Below, one piece after another: positions 5,628 to 9,793 of a stretch of 9,793 nucleotides of DNA. The position numbers were made by a program, and so were the translations under genes. The notes beneath the pieces were generated by a model. The model was not told the origin of the DNA, made no database searches, and was given only the letters and a program-made list of their open reading frames with translations. Source of the DNA: Clostridiales bacterium (GTDB lineage: Bacteria > Bacillota > Clostridia > Oscillospirales > JAAYOS01); the NCBI GenBank assembly GCA_012521525.1, contig JAAYMG010000041.1:1-9793 (forward strand), written 5' to 3'. Each line of letters starts with the position of its first letter. The first letter of the stretch is position 1.

Positions 5628-6847
5628 GGCAGGGAGAGTTTCCGGTTTTTTTCTATATAATAAACAAGAAATCCGGCGATCAGGATCATTGCTGCAAGCA
5701 TAAACACGGCTCCGGTTTTGATGCCGATCCCGCCGCCGTAGAAATAGGCGTGGTACCCTGTCCAGGAACCAAGCTGGACGAGTATAGTCGCAGGGATCAG
5801 CCATGGACATACAGCAGCCGACAAGACCGTAAGGATGTCAGATAAGTAAAAGTACCTCTCATGCATCGAGGGAAGGAAAAAAGGTATCGCAAGTGAAATC
5901 AGTGTCGCTGAGATAACAATGGTCCTTAAGGTCAGGGCTTCCCTGCGAATGATCAAATATGCCAGCAAGCCGGCCAGAAAGACGAATGCGGCTGCGATCC
6001 CCAGAAACGAATTGACAGCGGAATAGACCGCCTTGTCAAACAGCGCATAAACAGAGGGAGCGTTCAGCGTCAGGTGTTTGCTGTACAAGCCGACCTGGTT
6101 GGTATATATCAAAACCGCATCTTCAATTGGCCTGCCCATAAGTGCGGCAGGAGCGAATAGGATGAAGTATACGAGCGGGAAGGCGAGAAGGTGACGTATC
6201 CTTACCTTTCCGGTAAACAGGAAGACCGCGTATACCGGCAGCAGGAATATGATCTGGAGTTTGAATGAAAATGCTGCGGCAGCCATGCAAACCGACAAAA
6301 CAGGCCTGTCCGTCAATGCAAAATACAGGGCAAGGAGTCCGAAAGCCGTATATATCGAGTCGCACTGCCCCCACATTGAAGAGTTGACGATAACGGTCGG
6401 AAGCATAAGGGCCGCGAAGAATGCAGCGAGCCCCAGATCGTTCCTTTTTGTGACAAAAGTTGTGATCTTAAATGCCGCAAATGCCATGACCATATCGAAC
6501 AGTATCGAAAGGCCCTTGATCAGATAGAGGTCGTTTATCGGAATATATGAAAACAGTGCCAGAAAATACAGGTAGGGGACATTATAATCCCCGATCCTTT
6601 TGCCGATCGCCGCAAATCCTCCGTTCCGGCGGAAAAACTCGACCCAGTTCTTCAAAAAATAATTATAGTCATTTGACTTATGGTCGAGAAACTTATATCG
6701 TATTGCCAGCGATGCCAATAATACGATGATAGCAATTGTTACCAGGTGCGATCGCTTTAACGGACCGTATGAACCTGGCCGTTTTTTGCCATAATGATTG
6801 AGGAATGCGCTACTATCAGGATGATTCAAATCGATCTTTCCCTTCAT
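5624..6847 (-). CDS. Gpi18-like multi-pass membrane glycosyltransferase (GT-C type)
   Basis: A 407-residue integral membrane protein with about nine to eleven hydrophobic segments, among them 34-50, 110-130, 138-155, 183-212, 217-236, 280-300, 306-325, 336-358 and 375-397. It resembles the bacterial Gpi18-related mannosyltransferase group (COG5542). Typical motifs are SNDYNYFLKNW in the first outer loop, where D60 is the likely acidic catalytic residue of a GT-C enzyme; SSMWGQCDSIY (156-166); AFSFKLQ (192-198); and LPSMHERYFYL (325-335). The expected reaction is transfer of a sugar from a polyprenyl-phosphate donor on the outer face of the membrane; neither donor nor acceptor can be read. The N-terminus (1-33) is polar and cytoplasmic, with no cleavable signal peptide. 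The ATG at 6847 has only a weak upstream GGAA. It is followed by the aconitase homologue after 95 bases, but that gene has its own promoter. Confidence 0.85.
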   Translation of the reverse strand: MKGKIDLNHPDSSAFLNHYGKKRPGSYGPLKRSHLVTIAIIVLLASLAIRYKFLDHKSNDYNYFLKNWVEFFRRNGGFAAIGKRIGDYNVPYLYFLALFSYIPINDLYLIKGLSILFDMVMAFAAFKITTFVTKRNDLGLAAFFAALMLPTVIVNSSMWGQCDSIYTAFGLLALYFALTDRPVLSVCMAAAAFSFKLQIIFLLPVYAVFLFTGKVRIRHLLAFPLVYFILFAPAALMGRPIEDAVLIYTNQVGLYSKHLTLNAPSVYALFDKAVYSAVNSFLGIAAAFVFLAGLLAYLIIRREALTLRTIVISATLISLAIPFFLPSMHERYFYLSDILTVLSAAVCPWLIPATILVQLGSWTGYHAYFYGGGIGIKTGAVFMLAAMILIAGFLVYYIEKNRKLSLP

Positions 6848-6903
6848 TTTCCGGTTCTTCTGGCATTATACACCGCATGTCGGATTTTAACCTTTTGACC
6901 CCA

Positions 6904-6932
6904 ATTATATACGAGTTGAACGGACAGCGCAA
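6904..6932 (-). promoter_or_regulatory. Promoter for the membrane glycosyltransferase
   Basis: On the - strand, TTGCGC (6932-6927) and a perfect TATAAT (6909-6904) have a 17-base spacer, giving a start near 6897 and a leader of about 50 bases. The -35 keeps only TTG. A second TATAAT (6870-6865) lies too close to the ATG to leave a normal ribosome binding site. Confidence 0.5.
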
Positions 6933-6964
6933 TCGATATTACCTGTCTTAGATGAGTTTTGCTC

Positions 6965-6993
6965 TTTTAATCGACATGTATTTGTGATATACT
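6965..6993 (+). promoter_or_regulatory. Extended -10 promoter for rlmB
   Basis: TGA directly before TATACT (6988-6993) forms an extended -10 element, which can make up for the poor -35 TTTTAA (6965-6970, 17-base spacer). An overlapping alternative is TTGTGA (6982-6987) with CATAAT (7006-7011) at 18 bases. Either gives a leader of about 45-65 bases. Confidence 0.45.
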
Positions 6994-7054
6994 ATCAACA
7001 AATTACATAATATGCAATACGACCCGGTCTAACTATTCGCAATCGTTTAGCAAT

Positions 7055-7059
7055 GGGGG
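7055..7059 (+). promoter_or_regulatory. Ribosome binding site that decides the rlmB start
   Basis: GGGGG lies 5 bases before the ATG at 7065. The in-frame ATG at 7053 overlaps this run and has nothing like a ribosome binding site before it, so 7065 is preferred. Confidence 0.6.
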
Positions 7060-7064
7060 TTTAC

Positions 7065-7859
7065 ATGGATAAGGAATACAGAAATCGCCGGGAAAGCAGG
7101 AACAACGAACCGCAGGCAGAAGCAGACGGCATAGTTGAAGGGCGCAATCCTGTAATGGAAGCGCTCAAAGCAGGCCGCAAGATAGACAAGCTCTTCATCC
7201 TGGAGGGGGCTCGCGGCGAGTCGATCCAGGAGATAGTCAGAAGGGCTAAGCAGGCCGGCGCCGTGATCGTTGAGACTGACCGCAAAAGGCTCGATGCGAT
7301 GAGCATAACCAGGGCGCACCAAGGTGTGATCGCATTCATTCCTGTCAGGGAGTACTCGACGATCGAGGAAGTGCTCGAGGAAGCCAATGAAAAAGGAAAG
7401 GCCCCGCTGCTTGTTGTGTGCGACCATATAGAAGACCCCAACAACCTCGGTGCCATAATTCGTACTGCCGAAGCGTCCGGTGCCGATGCGGTGGTGATAC
7501 CCAAGCGCAGGTCAGCGGGGCTTACGGCGACCGTATCAAAGGCTTCGGCCGGGGCATTGGAACATATGAAGGTAATCAAGGTCAGCAACATCGCCAATTT
7601 TCTGAGGGAGATCAAGAAATACGGTATTTGGGTATTCGGAATGACTATGGAAGGCAGCAAGCTGATCTATGAGGCGGACTTCAAGCTTCCTTCAGCTGTT
7701 GTTGTCGGCTCAGAAGGAAAAGGTATAAGCAATACTGTTTTGGATGAGTGCGATTTTCTGATATCTATTCCCATGAAAGGAGCTGTCTCGTCGCTAAATG
7801 CATCCGCCGCTGCGGCAGTGGTTTTGTATGAAGCGGTAAGGCAGCGCATGGAAGTTTGA
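7065..7859 (+). CDS. rlmB: 23S rRNA (guanosine-2'-O-)-methyltransferase, SpoU/TrmH family
   Basis: A 264-residue SPOUT-class enzyme that uses S-adenosylmethionine to methylate a ribose 2'-OH; RlmB acts on G2251 of 23S rRNA in the P loop. A short basic, disordered N-terminus (1-20) precedes the L30e-like RNA-binding domain (about 22-97, IVEGRNPVMEAL...AHQGVIAF) and the knotted catalytic domain (about 113-262). Motif 1 is DPNNLGAIIRTAE (124-136), with the conserved Asn and Arg. Motif 2 is VVGSEGKGIS (213-222). Motif 3 is IPMKGAVSSLNASAAAA (235-251). RlmB is preferred over other TrmH-family enzymes because of the L30e domain and the strong motif match, although the close paralogue YsgA/TsnR cannot be fully excluded. 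The next gene begins 54 bases on without a terminator and is probably co-transcribed. Confidence 0.93.
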   Translation: MDKEYRNRRESRNNEPQAEADGIVEGRNPVMEALKAGRKIDKLFILEGARGESIQEIVRRAKQAGAVIVETDRKRLDAMSITRAHQGVIAFIPVREYSTIEEVLEEANEKGKAPLLVVCDHIEDPNNLGAIIRTAEASGADAVVIPKRRSAGLTATVSKASAGALEHMKVIKVSNIANFLREIKKYGIWVFGMTMEGSKLIYEADFKLPSAVVVGSEGKGISNTVLDECDFLISIPMKGAVSSLNASAAAAVVLYEAVRQRMEV

Positions 7860-7913
7860 TAAGGGGATCGGCGGACACTGCAACGTATAAAATTTCAACG
7901 ATGGGTGAGACGG

Positions 7914-9793
7914 ATGTCTGAGTATAACAAGGACCATCTGGTCGATAGCGAGCGCATGCTCTCCGGCGAAACAGACGCAAACGTCGGACAGGCAAAAGCC
8001 GGAAGCGGCGGAGAAGGCGGGCGGTCTGCCCCCGGCTCATCGATACGGGATGATTTGAACGGTAATGGATCGGTCGATTCGACGGACATGTTGATCGATG
8101 AGATATTGAGGGAGTTTGCAACCGATCGCAGGAGAAAGAGAGCAGGGGACGAAGAGCTCGACGATGAAGTGGCAAAGATCCTGATGGCTGTTCAGTCAAG
8201 CCTGGATCTGGAGAAGACACTCGAGGAAGCTTCCAAGGGTTCGATCGCTGAAGATCAGCATGGGGACCTTGATTTACATAATATACAGGACGCTTATCAT
8301 CGGGGCCCGAAACAGGATGAACGCCCTTCTGCTGACGGCATCGCCAGGAATGACTGGCCTGTTTCCGATCCCGCAAACCTGAAAAACGAAAAGAGATCCG
8401 AGGACAGGTCAGCTCCTTCGCAAAAGGTAAAAGTCATTACGGAAAATGACGAAAGTCCAATATTCGGAGACAATTTTGCAAAGTACTTCGGACCAAAAGC
8501 CGGCCTTGCCGCGGAGATCGAGATAGATGAAGCCGAAGAAGAGCTGCTTGAAGAGGAGGATAAAAAGCGCCGAAAGCTGTTCGGCAGGAAGAGACGTTCA
8601 AAGAAACAGAAGGATGAGATGCAGGAATCGTCGTCCCAGACTTTCTCCGACGGGCAGGATGCCGTAGAAGATCATTCGGAAGAACTGATCGGATCTTCTG
8701 ATGATGACGCTGCCCGGGATGACGGTGAAGAAACCAGGAAGACGTCAAGGTCATGGAAGAGGAAGAAGATCCGGGAATATGATGACCGGATAGATACCGG
8801 TGATGAAGATGATGATTACCGGGAACCTGAGCAGGAACCGGAGGAGATAACGGATCAGAATCCGGGCGAAGCCGCAAAAGCGCTGATCGAAGACATGGGG
8901 CTTATTCGGCTTAGATTGCTTGCAGGTGCTTTGTTCTGCGCTGTACTGCTGTATATAAACATCGCTCAGAAAGTCGGTTTGTATTTGCCAAAGTCACTTA
9001 CATATGTTAGAAACCCGCACATATACCTGTTTGCCAACGCATGCCTGCTGATCCTGATAATGCTGATGTGCGTCAAAACTGTGGCCTTCGGCTTGCGTGA
9101 CTTTATATTCCTGAAGCCTAACATGGAAACGATCGTAACACTTTCCTGCTTCATGTCACTGATACATACGATAAGCATCCTGATCATGCCTCAGTGGGAA
9201 GGATATTTTCCATACAGTGCTGTCAGCGGGACATCACTGATGTTTGCCGAGTACTATCGGTATAAAGCCCAATCTGCGCGCGTGCGCACTTACAAGACGG
9301 TATCCGCAATGTCCAGGCCGTATGTCGTAACATACGAGAAGGCAGCGTACTTCGGTGAAGATGCCGTCGTTAAATATAAGACAGCTCAGCCGCAATACTT
9401 CGTCCATCAGACCGAGAGGCAGGACCTGGCAAGAAAAGTGTGGTCCTACGCCGCTCCGCTTGTCATAGTGGTCGCCATAGTAAGTTCTTTGGTATCGACC
9501 GTCGGAAAAGGCCAGCCGCATCGCCTGATCTGGTCACTTTCTGCCATGATGGCGGCGGCAAGTCCCTTCTCGCTTTGCCTCTCGTACAATCTGCCGTTTT
9601 ACAAGGCCGCACGGCACCTGGGCCTGACTGGTCATTCGATCGCCGGCTGGAGTGCGGCAGAGGGGCTGTCGTCGGTGGACAACGTCATCATTTCGGACAC
9701 GGACCTCTTCCCGCCGGGAAGCATCGTACTGAACGGGCTGAAGATATACGGCGGGTACGCCGTCGACAAGGTCATCTCATATTCCGCAAGCCT
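7914..9793 (+). CDS. Degenerate P-type ATPase-like membrane protein (3' end outside window)
   Basis: The ATG at 7914 follows GGTGAG (7904-7909) by 4 bases. The frame stays open to the right edge, giving 626 visible residues. Residues 1-330 are charged, low-complexity and probably disordered, with a basic patch at 217-233 (KKRRKLFGRKRRSKKQK) between acidic stretches. Hydrophobic segments follow at about 331-351, 369-394, 405-426, 432-446, 511-530 and 538-560. The last stretch, AAASPFSLCLSYN (547-559) through SSVDNVIISDTDLFPPGS (586-603), has the spacing of M4 plus the phosphorylation loop of heavy-metal P-type ATPases (ACPCALGLATP...KVDTVVFDKTGTLTEG). The CPC motif is SPF, DKTGT is SDTDL, and the M2-M3 loop (447-510) is about half the usual A-domain length with no TGE. 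Active pumping therefore looks unlikely. A scaffold or sensor role is inference only; the nucleotide-binding domain would lie beyond the edge. Confidence 0.7.
   Translation, partial: MSEYNKDHLVDSERMLSGETDANVGQAKAGSGGEGGRSAPGSSIRDDLNGNGSVDSTDMLIDEILREFATDRRRKRAGDEELDDEVAKILMAVQSSLDLEKTLEEASKGSIAEDQHGDLDLHNIQDAYHRGPKQDERPSADGIARNDWPVSDPANLKNEKRSEDRSAPSQKVKVITENDESPIFGDNFAKYFGPKAGLAAEIEIDEAEEELLEEEDKKRRKLFGRKRRSKKQKDEMQESSSQTFSDGQDAVEDHSEELIGSSDDDAARDDGEETRKTSRSWKRKKIREYDDRIDTGDEDDDYREPEQEPEEITDQNPGEAAKALIEDMGLIRLRLLAGALFCAVLLYINIAQKVGLYLPKSLTYVRNPHIYLFANACLLILIMLMCVKTVAFGLRDFIFLKPNMETIVTLSCFMSLIHTISILIMPQWEGYFPYSAVSGTSLMFAEYYRYKAQSARVRTYKTVSAMSRPYVVTYEKAAYFGEDAVVKYKTAQPQYFVHQTERQDLARKVWSYAAPLVIVVAIVSSLVSTVGKGQPHRLIWSLSAMMAAASPFSLCLSYNLPFYKAARHLGLTGHSIAGWSAAEGLSSVDNVIISDTDLFPPGSIVLNGLKIYGGYAVDKVISYSAS

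Noticed and set aside
8437..8877. Long - strand frame opposite the disordered tail (and a similar one at 7765-8376)
   Set aside because: These are shadow frames over a low-complexity charged coding region; their Arg/Ser/Pro/His-rich products have no family features.

Overview
The window looks like chromosomal DNA of a low-to-mid GC Firmicute, most likely a member of the Clostridia. The reasons are strong AGGAGG-type ribosome binding sites, TTG starts, sigma-A-like promoters, a YqhT/EF-P pair in the order seen in Bacillus and Clostridia, a CD1247-type zinc-ribbon protein directly after EF-P, and a Gpi18-like membrane glycosyltransferase. Nothing mobile, no RNA gene and no CRISPR array could be supported. 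It reads as ordinary core and semi-core genome rather than an accessory island.

Layout. (1) Positions 1-3012, all on the + strand: the 3' part of an endonuclease IV-like TIM-barrel protein, an Xaa-Pro aminopeptidase (M24), elongation factor P, and a small acidic zinc-ribbon protein 20 bases after EF-P. An intrinsic terminator with a long A-tract/T-tract stem at 3068-3112 closes this block. It can serve both strands, because the next block runs towards it. (2) Positions 3258-6847, both genes on the - strand: a multi-pass GT-C-type glycosyltransferase, then an aconitase-superfamily hydratase (YbhJ-like) with its own promoter and a 19-base palindrome in its leader. (3) Positions 6848-7052: a divergent promoter region. 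(4) Positions 7065 to the right edge, + strand: rlmB (23S rRNA 2'-O-methyltransferase), followed after 54 bases by a large membrane protein cut off by the window edge.

How the genes relate. EF-P, RlmB and possibly the aminopeptidase belong to translation and protein turnover. The YqhT-EF-P-CD1247 cluster is a housekeeping arrangement. The aconitase homologue retains the three cluster cysteines and most catalytic residues, so it is probably a real Fe-S hydratase, but its substrate cannot be read from the sequence.

The most unusual gene is the last one (7914 onward). After a disordered, highly charged N-terminal region of about 330 residues, it has a membrane core that aligns by eye with heavy-metal P-type ATPases. 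The CPC-like motif has become SPF, the A domain is shortened and shows no TGE, and the DKTGT phosphorylation loop has become SDTDL. It looks like a P-type ATPase relative that has lost its pump chemistry, and it is the best candidate here for something poorly described.
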